Notes under the pieces: model-generated
What the model saw: only the letters and a program-made list of their open reading frames with translations
The model's database searches: none
What the model was told of the DNA's origin: nothing
Position numbers and translations under genes: made by a program
Assembly: GCA_045531955.1 (NCBI GenBank)
Contig: JAZSFC010000048.1
Location: 91,107-155,106, forward strand
Reading direction: 5' to 3'
Source: SIG299 sp045531955
GTDB lineage: Bacteria > Bacillota > Clostridia > Lachnospirales > Lachnospiraceae
DNA length: 64,000 bases
In this document: positions 1 to 6,882 of the stretch, piece by piece
How positions within the stretch are numbered: the first letter of the stretch is position 1
Layout: each line of letters begins with the position of its first letter

Positions 1-2192
1 ATGAAGTCGTTAACCTTAAGACCGTTAAGAGCTTCAGCTGTAGCTGTTGTGATGTAGCTTTCTAATGGCTTATCAGCATCAACAACGAAGCTGTTCTTGA
101 TAAGAGTGTTAGCTAAGTAGTAGCTACGATCTTCGTCATCACCATTTTCTAATGTGCCAACACGAACGTAACCAACCTTCTGGCTAGCCTTACTTACCTG
201 GAATAACTTAGCGTCAGTAACAACGCTCTTGTATAATTCCTTACCTGCTACGTCCATAACAGCCTTTGCAGGATCTACATATACTTCGTCAGTTTCTTCG
301 CCGTTAGCGTCAAGAACGTACTTAGGCTTATCAAGCTTAATAGTAACGTTTGTGCTGTCGCCTGTAGCGCTTTCCTTAACCTTGAAGGTTACGGAAGTTG
401 TGTTCTTGCCAGCAAAGATGTCAGCAGTAATTGTGTACTTCTGAGCGGAATTTAAAGCATCAGCGATATCTTCAGCAACGCTGTCGAAATCGTCCTTAGA
501 AGTTGTTACTGTGAAGTTTGTTTCAGCTTCATAGTAGTCTTCTGCTAAAGCATCCCAAGTCTTGCCGTACTGGTTAAGGAATTCAACCTTTAATTCAGCA
601 GAAAGCTTGAAATCGCCATAGCCTGCATAGTAATTTGGAATAGTATCTTCTGCTTCGGTTTCCTTTAATACTGTGAAGGAAGTACCGTTGTTGTACTTAA
701 CGCTGTCAAGCTTTCTAGGAGCCTTTACAGTGATACCCATAACGCCGATTTCATGAAGCTTAGCAGCTTCGTCGTCGGAACGCTTGTAGGAAACAACAGC
801 AAAGCTGTTTGTCTTCTTATAGGAAGTAACATAACCTGTTGGGTCAACAAGTAAGCTATCTGGGTCGAGGGAGTCGAATACTAACTCATAACCATACTGT
901 TCGAATGCAGTGTTGTCATTGCCATCACCGATTTCAAGAACCTGTACGTTACCAATCTTGTATCCTTCATCTTCGATACCAGGAACGTTGGAGTAGTAGT
1001 TACCTCTGTTATCCTTAACGATAACGTATAACTGATCATCATCACCAGCGATCATTTCTGTTGTAGTTGCGGACCACTTAGCCTTGTAACCACTCTTGAG
1101 AGTCCAGTTGTAGATGCTTTCTACCTTGTATGTGGAGTACTTGCCACCAAGTACAGTAACATCATCAGTAAGAACTACATCTTCTTCAAGATCTTCATCA
1201 TAGAATGTGTAGGAACCAAGAACCTTAGCGGAACCAACTTCATCAAATGTAACTTCGTTACCAGATACAGATACATCAATATCTTCTGTTAACAGCTCGT
1301 AGTCTGTTTCATCAGCATTGTGATAGTAATCTGTAAGATCGATACCCTGCTTGTTGTAAAGCTTTGTTGTTAAGTAAGCTGGGATAGCTGGCTCAACATC
1401 GTTTTCTACAGTTGCCTGTGTTGCAGTGATGTCAATCTTAGCAACCTTACCAACATAAGCAGTGAATGTAGCGATGATACCTTCGATAGTGGAGCTTGTT
1501 TCGTTAGGACCGTAAACTACAGCGTACTTTGCGCCGTCTACGAACCAGTCATAACCGGAAATTGTCCATGTTGTGAAGTCCTTATCGCCATTTGCGAAGT
1601 AGTTAACATCTACGTCCATTACGTAGTAAGCCTGGTAGCCGTTACCTTCTTCGTCGAACTTAAGACCGTTCTTGTTAGCCATCTGAGCCATTTCTTCTGT
1701 GGAGAATACACGGTAAACCTTTACTGTGTTTACGCCATCAGCGTCAGCACCGGTAGCATCAAAGTTGTGGTTTTCTGTGAAAACAGCCTTTAAAGTCTTA
1801 GCAGTCTTCTGCTCAGCAGTAAGCTTTTCTACAGGTTCCTTAACTACAACCTTAACTGTTTCTACATAGCTCTTATCAGCACCAGCAGTGATTGTGATAA
1901 CTGCAGTACCAGGAGCCTTTGTTGTTACAACACCAGCCTTATCTACTGTTGCAACGTCTTCGTTGGAAGATGTCCACTCATATGTGGTCTTCCAATCTGC
2001 AGGTGCGCCCTTGAAGCAGAAGTCAACGGTAGCACCAACCTTCTCAACTGGGAACTCAGTTACGATAGTGTCTGTTCCCTGGAGAGCGATACCGGATGTT
2101 GCTGCGAAAGCGTCACCAGCAGGTGCTACTAAGGATACTACCATAGCGAGAGCCATTACGAAGGCAAGCTTCTTAAAGAAACTCTTCATCAT
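1..2192 (-). CDS. Large secreted surface protein with bacterial Ig-like domain (3' end outside window)
   Basis: The reading frame is open without a stop from 2192 to the left edge, so only the N-terminal ~730 residues are here. It begins MMKSFFKKLAF with a hydrophobic core and an AFA-type cleavage site near residue 30, a Sec signal peptide. The next ~85 residues (ending ..ITITAGADKSYVETVKVVV) read as a BIG2-type Ig-like domain with the usual W.SSNEDVATVD and GTAVITIT segments. The rest is Asp/Thr/Val/Lys-rich beta-type sequence without a recognised enzyme. AAGGAGGA at 2197-2204 fits the ATG at 2190-2192, with a second ATG directly after. Probably a cell-surface or S-layer-like protein; attachment domains, if any, lie outside the window. 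Confidence 0.85.
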   Translation of the reverse strand, partial: MMKSFFKKLAFVMALAMVVSLVAPAGDAFAATSGIALQGTDTIVTEFPVEKVGATVDFCFKGAPADWKTTYEWTSSNEDVATVDKAGVVTTKAPGTAVITITAGADKSYVETVKVVVKEPVEKLTAEQKTAKTLKAVFTENHNFDATGADADGVNTVKVYRVFSTEEMAQMANKNGLKFDEEGNGYQAYYVMDVDVNYFANGDKDFTTWTISGYDWFVDGAKYAVVYGPNETSSTIEGIIATFTAYVGKVAKIDITATQATVENDVEPAIPAYLTTKLYNKQGIDLTDYYHNADETDYELLTEDIDVSVSGNEVTFDEVGSAKVLGSYTFYDEDLEEDVVLTDDVTVLGGKYSTYKVESIYNWTLKSGYKAKWSATTTEMIAGDDDQLYVIVKDNRGNYYSNVPGIEDEGYKIGNVQVLEIGDGNDNTAFEQYGYELVFDSLDPDSLLVDPTGYVTSYKKTNSFAVVSYKRSDDEAAKLHEIGVMGITVKAPRKLDSVKYNNGTSFTVLKETEAEDTIPNYYAGYGDFKLSAELKVEFLNQYGKTWDALAEDYYEAETNFTVTTSKDDFDSVAEDIADALNSAQKYTITADIFAGKNTTSVTFKVKESATGDSTNVTIKLDKPKYVLDANGEETDEVYVDPAKAVMDVAGKELYKSVVTDAKLFQVSKASQKVGYVRVGTLENGDDEDRSYYLANTLIKNSFVVDADKPLESYITTATAEALNGLKVNDF

Positions 2193-2330
2193 ATTTTCCT
2201 CCTTAAATAATATATGGTTTTTTTGACTTGTCGCGTTTTGTACACTTTTCTGTCCTCTGTCGTGCTGCTGTGCCAACAAATTTCGTCAAAATGGGCAAAA
2301 TTATGACATAGTCGTTCCAATAACAAGATG

Positions 2331-2359
2331 ATTATAGCAACATTGTCTTCAAAGGTCAA
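2331..2359 (-). promoter_or_regulatory. Sigma-A promoter of the surface-protein gene
   Basis: On the minus strand TTGACC (2354-2359) and TATAAT (2331-2336) are separated by 17 bases. It predicts a leader of about 130 nt before the ATG at 2192. The near-consensus match suggests strong expression, fitting an abundant envelope protein. Confidence 0.75.
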
Positions 2360-2655
2360 GTGTTTTCAGCAAATTTTAATTTTGCCGAACCCTCCCCACA
2401 GCTATCATTCATCTGTCTGGACTTGATTTTGTTCAAAACAGGACTGCTTGTTCCATTTGAAGTTTCACCTAAACCGTATATCGGATTAGGATGTGACACC
2501 CGATTCAGGTGTAACCCCTCCGGAAGCGCAACCCGCTTGACCTGACATAATAATGCACCCAGTTTGTGTCAAATATATGGCATGGTTTTGTCATAATTGG
2601 TTTATTTTCATATTTTTTTAAAAAAATCATAACTTAGATGTAACAATTTTGTCAT
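2360..2655. other. Intergenic stretch with three adjacent small hairpins, no gene
   Basis: No convincing coding frame. Three consecutive inverted repeats occur: CCTAAACCG/CGGATTAGG around 2468-2490, ACACC/GGTGT around 2497-2513 and AAGCG/CGCTT around 2524-2538. A minus-strand TTGACA sits near 2568, but its -10 is poor. The hairpins could belong to a small RNA or a long leader; I recognise no known family. The remainder is AT-rich. Confidence 0.3.
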
Positions 2656-2690
2656 AAAAGGGACATCCGCGTCTGCAGATGTCCCTTTTT
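2656..2690 (-). terminator. Rho-independent terminator after thrC
   Basis: A 12-bp perfect stem, AAAAGGGACATC with GATGTCCCTTTT, closes a 10-base loop directly downstream of the thrC stop. The A/T flanks could let it work on both strands. Confidence 0.85.
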
Positions 2691-2707
2691 CTCTTTCTTC
2701 TATTTAT

Positions 2708-4195
2708 TTACTTCAATCCTAAAATACCGGTTACGGTTTCCTGCATCTTGTCCTTATCACATACCATGGTATGACGTACCTTGGCATTGCGGATTTCTTC
2801 GATAGCATTCGGAACCTTTACACCGGATACTTCGCAAAGGCGGTCAACCAAGGTGAAATCATCTTCGTCGGTTGCCTTGTTTTCCACAGCTTCCATAACG
2901 CTTCTTGTAAACTTATATGGGCTGGCGGTGGATGCGATTACGGTTACGGTATCGTCCTTTGTTGCTTCTCTATACTTGTAGAATACCGTTGCAGCTACTG
3001 CTGTGTGGGTATCAATGACATATCCGGCCTTTTCGTAAACCTTGCGGATGGTTGCTGCGGTTTCTGCTTCAGATGCATATCCGCCGGCAAAATCAGCAAG
3101 CTTTGCCTTCATATCGGAAGTGATTTCGTACTTGCCTTCTTCCTTTAACTGTCTCATGAGTTCCGCATTTACGTCGGAGTTTTCGCCGGCGCAGGTGTAA
3201 ATCAGACGCTCTAAGTTGCTGGATACCAGAATATCCATGGATGGAGAGCTGGTGAGTACGAACTCACGCTTTCTGTCGTAAACGCCTGTTTCAAAGAAAT
3301 CAAACAGAACCTTATTTTCATTGGAAGCACAAATTAACTTCTTCACCGGCACGCCCATCTGCTTTGCATAGTAAGCAGCCAGGATGTTACCGAAGTTACC
3401 GGTAGGAACCACAACGTTCATTGGTTCGCCGCAGGTCAGTTTGCCTTCTGCCACTAAAGTTACATAGGTATATACATAGTAAACCACCTGAGGAACCAGA
3501 CGGCCGATGTTGATGGAGTTTGCGGAAGAGAACTGATAGCCCTGTTCTTTCATGCGCTTTGCCAGTTCTTTATCACCGAAGATTTCCTTTACTCCGGTCT
3601 GGGCATCGTCAAAGTTTCCGTGGATTGCCACTACGTTAGTGTTATCACCCACCTGGGTAACCATCTGCTTTTCCTGAATCTTACTTACACCGTCCTTTGG
3701 ATAGAACACGATGATGCTGGTACCCGGAACATCTGCGAAGCCTGCCAGGGCTGCTTTACCGGTATCACCGGAGGTAGCAGTAAGAATTACGATTTCTTCC
3801 TTCATATTATGCTTCTTTGCCGCAGTGGTAAGTAAGTGAGGCAGAATAGAAAGTGCCATATCCTTAAATGCAATGGTTGCACCATGGAACAGTTCCAGAT
3901 AGTAGGCACCGTCCGCTTCCTTTAAAGGAGCAATCTTCTTTGTGTCAAACTTATCGTCATAGGCACTGTTAATGCAGTGCTTTAATTCTTCCTCTGTGTA
4001 ATCGGAAAGGAACAGCTTCATTACTTCATAAGCAACTTCCTGATAAGACTTGCCTGCCAGATCCTGCAGGGACACATCCAGTGCCGGAATGGAATCCGGA
4101 ACGAACAATCCGCCATCATCCGCAAGGCCCTTTAACACAGCCTCGGATGCTGTTACCGATATATTGGAATTTCTTGTGCTCTTATAACGTACCAT
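2708..4195 (-). CDS. thrC: Threonine synthase
   Basis: PLP enzyme converting O-phosphohomoserine to threonine, the last step of threonine synthesis, cytosolic. The protein starts MVRYKSTRN, the typical N-terminus of the family (YxSTRG/N), and AGGAGG precedes this ATG by six bases; a longer in-frame start 20 codons upstream lacks this support. HGATIAFKDMA holds the PLP-binding lysine and LTATSGDTGKAAL the phosphate-binding loop. At 495 residues it is the long fungal/bacterial type of threonine synthase. It stands alone, with its own promoter and terminator and no thrA or thrB next to it. Confidence 0.95.
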   Translation of the reverse strand: MVRYKSTRNSNISVTASEAVLKGLADDGGLFVPDSIPALDVSLQDLAGKSYQEVAYEVMKLFLSDYTEEELKHCINSAYDDKFDTKKIAPLKEADGAYYLELFHGATIAFKDMALSILPHLLTTAAKKHNMKEEIVILTATSGDTGKAALAGFADVPGTSIIVFYPKDGVSKIQEKQMVTQVGDNTNVVAIHGNFDDAQTGVKEIFGDKELAKRMKEQGYQFSSANSINIGRLVPQVVYYVYTYVTLVAEGKLTCGEPMNVVVPTGNFGNILAAYYAKQMGVPVKKLICASNENKVLFDFFETGVYDRKREFVLTSSPSMDILVSSNLERLIYTCAGENSDVNAELMRQLKEEGKYEITSDMKAKLADFAGGYASEAETAATIRKVYEKAGYVIDTHTAVAATVFYKYREATKDDTVTVIASTASPYKFTRSVMEAVENKATDEDDFTLVDRLCEVSGVKVPNAIEEIRNAKVRHTMVCDKDKMQETVTGILGLK

Positions 4196-4214
4196 AGTAA
4201 TCCTCCTAAATAAA

Positions 4215-4260
4215 AAGATGTGACTCTCCGGGTTCTTCCCAACCCATTTTGTCACATCTT
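4215..4260 (-). terminator. Hairpin terminator between the wall hydrolase and thrC
   Basis: AAGATGTGAC (4215-4224) pairs with GTCACATCTT (4251-4260), with an inner GGGTT/AACCC pair, and is followed on the minus strand by TTTTTATTT. It would end transcripts from the upstream hydrolase gene. The thrC promoter -10 overlaps its first arm. Confidence 0.65.
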
Positions 4261-4284
4261 ATCACAACTTTTCCGCTTTAGCAA
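4256..4284 (-). promoter_or_regulatory. thrC promoter embedded in the upstream terminator
   Basis: TTGCTA (4279-4284), a 17-base spacer and TAAGAT (4256-4261) on the minus strand. The -10 lies on the first arm of the terminator, so RNA starting here lacks half the stem and should escape termination, while readthrough RNA would fold it. Confidence 0.6.
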
Positions 4285-4301
4285 GATAAATTATTCTTTT
4301 T

Positions 4302-4952
4302 TTACTTTTTTTCTACGTAGAACTCATGACAGCCATGTTTGAACATAAATTTCAAATTTTTATCAAACCAACGGATTCCTCTTTTGCTTGCCAGTTCTCT
4401 GCACATGAAATACAACGCACCGTCGGAATAATCCTCACCGTCCAGTACACGTTCTACTGCTTCTATGGTAGTTTCCGACGGAGTTACTTTAAAGAATCTT
4501 CCGTCTGCAATCGGAGCAAACTGTCCTTTGGCAAATACCACATCACTGATGGTACGGCCTCCGAAACCAATTTCCAGACGATTTAAAATAACATTGGCAA
4601 CAAGCATTCTTCCCTTTATATCCTCACCGCCGGCTTCTGCTTCCACGATTCTTATCAGTACCTGATAATCATCTTCTGTGATAGCAAACCGCTCGCCGTG
4701 GTAAGTTACAATGTGGTCGGTGGAATTAGCCATCAGCGCCAAATCACGTTTCTGCACTCCCGCCAGAACTTCCTTCCAAACATCTTCAGTGCATATCAAA
4801 TCCAGTTGCTCACCCGCATCCAGTAATGTAGTCATTTCTGCACGGGCTGCAGCTGCTGCAGTCTTTACAGTTTCTTCCGGCGCGAAAATTTCAGCTGCCA
4901 CTCCCAGGAAAAGTGCAGCAAACAATACGAACCATTTTTTCTGATTAAACAT
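4302..4952 (-). CDS. SleB-like cell wall hydrolase
   Basis: Predicted exported peptidoglycan hydrolase (Hydrolase_2 / SleB-CwlJ fold). Residues 5-25 form a signal or membrane anchor. The catalytic domain covers about residues 90-216: IVEAEAGGEDIKGRMLVANVILNR carries the conserved catalytic Glu and the A-G-E pattern of the family, followed by the GQF (QF) motif and a C-terminal GxHxFY-like end (GCHEFYV). Residues 30-90 are a linker of unknown role. GAGG stands six bases before the ATG. Such proteins act in spore cortex lysis or in wall turnover; which applies here cannot be told from sequence. It is a single gene ending in the terminator shared with thrC's promoter. Confidence 0.85.
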   Translation of the reverse strand: MFNQKKWFVLFAALFLGVAAEIFAPEETVKTAAAAARAEMTTLLDAGEQLDLICTEDVWKEVLAGVQKRDLALMANSTDHIVTYHGERFAITEDDYQVLIRIVEAEAGGEDIKGRMLVANVILNRLEIGFGGRTISDVVFAKGQFAPIADGRFFKVTPSETTIEAVERVLDGEDYSDGALYFMCRELASKRGIRWFDKNLKFMFKHGCHEFYVEKK

Positions 4953-5016
4953 ATAATACCTCGTTTTCTCCTAATTTAAACTACTTAAAAAATCGATATT
5001 TTGTCAACTTCGAGTG

Positions 5017-5046
5017 AGTTTACCCTAAAAATGGGCATTCTGTCAA
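5017..5046 (-). promoter_or_regulatory. Possible promoter of the wall hydrolase gene
   Basis: A consensus TTGACA (5041-5046) is followed after 18 bases by TAAACT (5017-5022) on the minus strand. The rest of the 315-base gap from 4953 to 5267 is AT-rich and holds a small inverted repeat at 5211-5232 before the next gene. Confidence 0.4.
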
Positions 5047-5210
5047 TCACTTCCTCGGAATTTCGTTATATCTCCTAAAAAAGTGGTCGCCCATTTTCGC
5101 TACCCTCTCACCCCTTTGTGCGTTTTCTCCAATTTTTTCGACTTTTTTTGTGATTTTTGCACAATACTTTTTCCGTTTTCTTTTTTGTACTTATAGTGTA
5201 GACTATTAAT

Positions 5211-5234
5211 AAATCACCATTTTCGGTGATTTTT
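5211..5234 (+). promoter_or_regulatory. Small inverted repeat in the leader of the AP2-like gene
   Basis: AAATCACC and GGTGATTT form a perfect 8-bp stem with a 6-base loop, followed by TTAT, 34 bases before the start codon. It could be a weak attenuator or an operator for the AP2-like protein itself; nothing in the sequence decides. Confidence 0.4.
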
Positions 5235-5267
5235 ATACCAAATGATTCGATTTTGGAGGTAAAACTT

Positions 5268-6065
5268 ATGCTTCCCGGCGTATATTTAAATAAAAAAAAG
5301 GACGGAACTCCTTTATACCGCGCTTCCATCACCCATGGCGGCAAGCATATCAGCCTGGGAAGCTTCCCCGATGAGCAGACAGCCCACCGGGCTTATTTAG
5401 AGGCCTCTTCCCTGTTTACCACAAAGCAGCCTGCAACGATGCTGTTGGAACATTTCAAACAGGAGCAGCAGATTCTCCCCTTTGAAAAATGGGTCGTACT
5501 TCTCAATTACCGTGACAACGACATTTATATTAAAACCCCGATTTATCTGGAACACCGTTCCTTCACATACCACTACAGTCAGACCTGCCGCTACAAATTC
5601 GATGTAGATGACCTGTTCTACTATTCCAACCACAAAATTATGAAACGCGGCAATCATCTTTTTGTGGCAGACTACGGCATGCAGGTAAATATCCTCTCCC
5701 GTTACGGCATCAAAAATTATGCCGTGCCCGGCAGAGACTACCGCTTTGTAAACGGCGATGACACCGACTTCCGCTACCGCAACATCGAAATCATCAACCG
5801 TTACCACGGCGTAACCAAGCAAATCATCAAAGGCCGCGAGGTGTACGTAACTAAAATCCATGTCAACGGGGATTATATCGTCGGCCGTTATGCCACCGAA
5901 AACGAAGCCGCTGCCGCTTATAACCGCGCCGCCATGCTTCTGCAGGAACAAGGTGTCACAAAAAACTTTCCGATTAATTATATAGAGGGAATTTCTGATA
6001 TCGAATACGCAGGATTGCTTATGAAGGTAAGAATTTCTGCGAAGATACGAAATTATAAGAAATAA
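5268..6065 (+). CDS. AP2-domain protein with degenerate HNH core
   Basis: 265 residues. The N-terminus (GVYLNKKKDGTPLYRASI..LGSFPDEQTAHRAY, about 3-45) and the C-terminal part (about 185-235, VTKIHVNGDYIVGRYATENEAAAAYNRAA) each resemble an AP2 DNA-binding domain, the fold found on phage HNH homing endonucleases. The middle (about 120-180) resembles the HNH frame, ending DYRFVNGDDTDFRYRNIEII, where free-standing enzymes have a D/H-H-I-NG-D..D-R..NL pattern. The catalytic histidines are absent, so nuclease activity is doubtful and a DNA-binding regulator is more likely. GGAGG precedes this ATG by eight bases; an upstream in-frame ATG at 5226 is not supported. It is monocistronic. Confidence 0.7.
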   Translation: MLPGVYLNKKKDGTPLYRASITHGGKHISLGSFPDEQTAHRAYLEASSLFTTKQPATMLLEHFKQEQQILPFEKWVVLLNYRDNDIYIKTPIYLEHRSFTYHYSQTCRYKFDVDDLFYYSNHKIMKRGNHLFVADYGMQVNILSRYGIKNYAVPGRDYRFVNGDDTDFRYRNIEIINRYHGVTKQIIKGREVYVTKIHVNGDYIVGRYATENEAAAAYNRAAMLLQEQGVTKNFPINYIEGISDIEYAGLLMKVRISAKIRNYKK

Positions 6066-6115
6066 TCATTCATTTTATTATAGAACATCTTTGTTCTGTA
6101 CCTGCACGCTTCGAC

Positions 6116-6363
6116 CTTACAGCGCTGCTCAAATCAATAAAAAGGCTTGTTATAATGTATATAGAGATTTTGGGAATATGATATCTAAGTGTCCGGCATC
6201 TCAGCAGATAGTCGTTCGTAAATGGCGGACAACCAAACTGGTTTTGGATTGTTCCGACAGTTGCGAATGACTGTCTGAGGAGTCAGACGAACACAGATAT
6301 CATACTCCCGAAATCTTTTTTTATTATAACAAACCTTTGTCTTCTTTTGAGCAGCACTATAAG
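6116..6363. repeat. Long imperfect palindrome abutting the rnpB 3' end
   Basis: The left half (6116-6239) and right half (6241-6363) are imperfect inverted copies centred near 6240. Matching blocks include CTTACAGCGCTGCTCAAA against TTTGAGCAGCACTATAAG, TGTTATAAT on both arms, AGATTTTGGGA against TCCCGAAATCT and ATGATATC against GATATCAT. The outermost match enters the rnpB 3' end. Each strand therefore carries the same extended -10 pointing inward. It could be a MITE-like insertion, an inverted duplication, or simply the rod structure of a small RNA gene plus its promoter. Confidence 0.7.
6163..6322 (+). ncRNA. Candidate rod-shaped small RNA, possibly 6S RNA
   Basis: An extended -10, TGTTATAAT (6148-6156), predicts a start near 6163. 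The ~160-nt RNA would fold into a rod: a 22-bp closing stem with one mismatch (6165-6186 with 6295-6316), a GUGU/ACAC step, an internal bubble of about 12-14 nt per side, then CAGAUAGUC/GACUGUCUG and a bulged terminal stem. A run of seven T at 6316-6322 follows the closing stem. A closing stem, central bubble and terminal stem of this size is the general plan of 6S RNA, which mimics an open promoter for sigma-A polymerase. The assignment rests on shape alone; a MITE hairpin is the alternative. Confidence 0.4.
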
Positions 6364-6788
6364 CCGGGTTCTGTATCAGACGATCATCTTTCTTGACTGT
6401 ACGTTACCGCACAGCTCCTCTGCCCGGTTACCCGGACAGAACGCGACCAACCCGGAAGCACGACGGGCCGCCGTATTGCTTCCTATTCGGTCTTGCTTCG
6501 GGTGGAGTTTACACAGCCTTGTCTGTTACCAGCCAAGCGGTGGGCTCTTACCCCGCCATTCCACCATCACAAGCGGAATTTCCGGTTGGAAATTCCGCTG
6601 CAGGCTCGTTTCCGAGGTGCGTTCCATCGGAAACGCACTCGGCCACCTGCGAACGACTCGTTTCCGGGTCGTCTGCTGTTTCTTTTCTATTGCACTAGTC
6701 TTGGAGTCACCTCCACCGGACGTTATCCGGCACCCTGCCCTGTGAAGCCCGGACTTTCCTCCCTTTCAGGCGATCGTCTGTGCTGCTC
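6349..6788 (-). ncRNA. rnpB: RNase P RNA (catalytic subunit)
   Basis: Ribozyme that removes tRNA 5' leaders together with the RnpA protein. The minus-strand RNA carries the conserved GAGGAAAGTCCGGGC near its 5' end, AGAGCCCACCGC in the middle, GTAAACTCCACCCG, and ACAGAACCCGGCTTATAG close to the 3' end, the bacterial type A pattern. The termini GAGCAGCAC and GTGCTGCTC pair as helix P1, which fixes the ends. At ~440 nt it is long because of an extended hairpin region around 6580-6660 (GGAAATTCCG and GAAACG repeats). Predicted transcription start and P1 start coincide at 6788. Confidence 0.95.
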
Positions 6789-6795
6789 ATGCGGT

Positions 6796-6824
6796 ATTCT
6801 AACATGTTTTCTGGATTTTGTAAA
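6796..6824 (-). promoter_or_regulatory. rnpB promoter
   Basis: TTTACA (6819-6824), 17 bases, then TGTTAGAAT, an extended -10 with TAGAAT at 6796-6801. Seven bases separate it from G at 6788, the first base of helix P1. Confidence 0.8.
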
Positions 6825-6842
6825 TTCCTATTAAAAAAATAC

Positions 6843-6874
6843 ACCGGTACGGGAGAATTCTCTCCCATACCGGT
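6843..6874 (-). terminator. Terminator of the dgt-dnaG-rpoD gene run
   Basis: On the minus strand ACCGGTATGGGAGA pairs with TCTCCCGTACCGGT around a GAAT loop, followed by GTATTTTTTT. It closes the run ending with the nucleoside kinase gene at 6883. Confidence 0.9.
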
Positions 6875-6882
6875 ACGTTCTA

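Noticed and set aside
2440..2560. Possible tRNA or SRP RNA in the gap before thrC
   Set aside because: Three hairpins are present, but there is no T-loop, no CCA-like end and no SRP tetraloop motif.
4196..4260. Threonine T-box or leader peptide before thrC
   Set aside because: The leader is too short for a T-box, lacks its conserved loop and shows no threonine-rich reading frame.
5397..5951. 184-codon minus-strand frame opposite the AP2-like gene
   Set aside because: Shadow of the plus-strand gene: the plus frame has a ribosome site, domain matches and codon pattern; this one has none.
6347..6834. Protein-coding frames in the rnpB region
   Set aside because: The region is RNase P RNA with all main conserved blocks; the short frames are chance.
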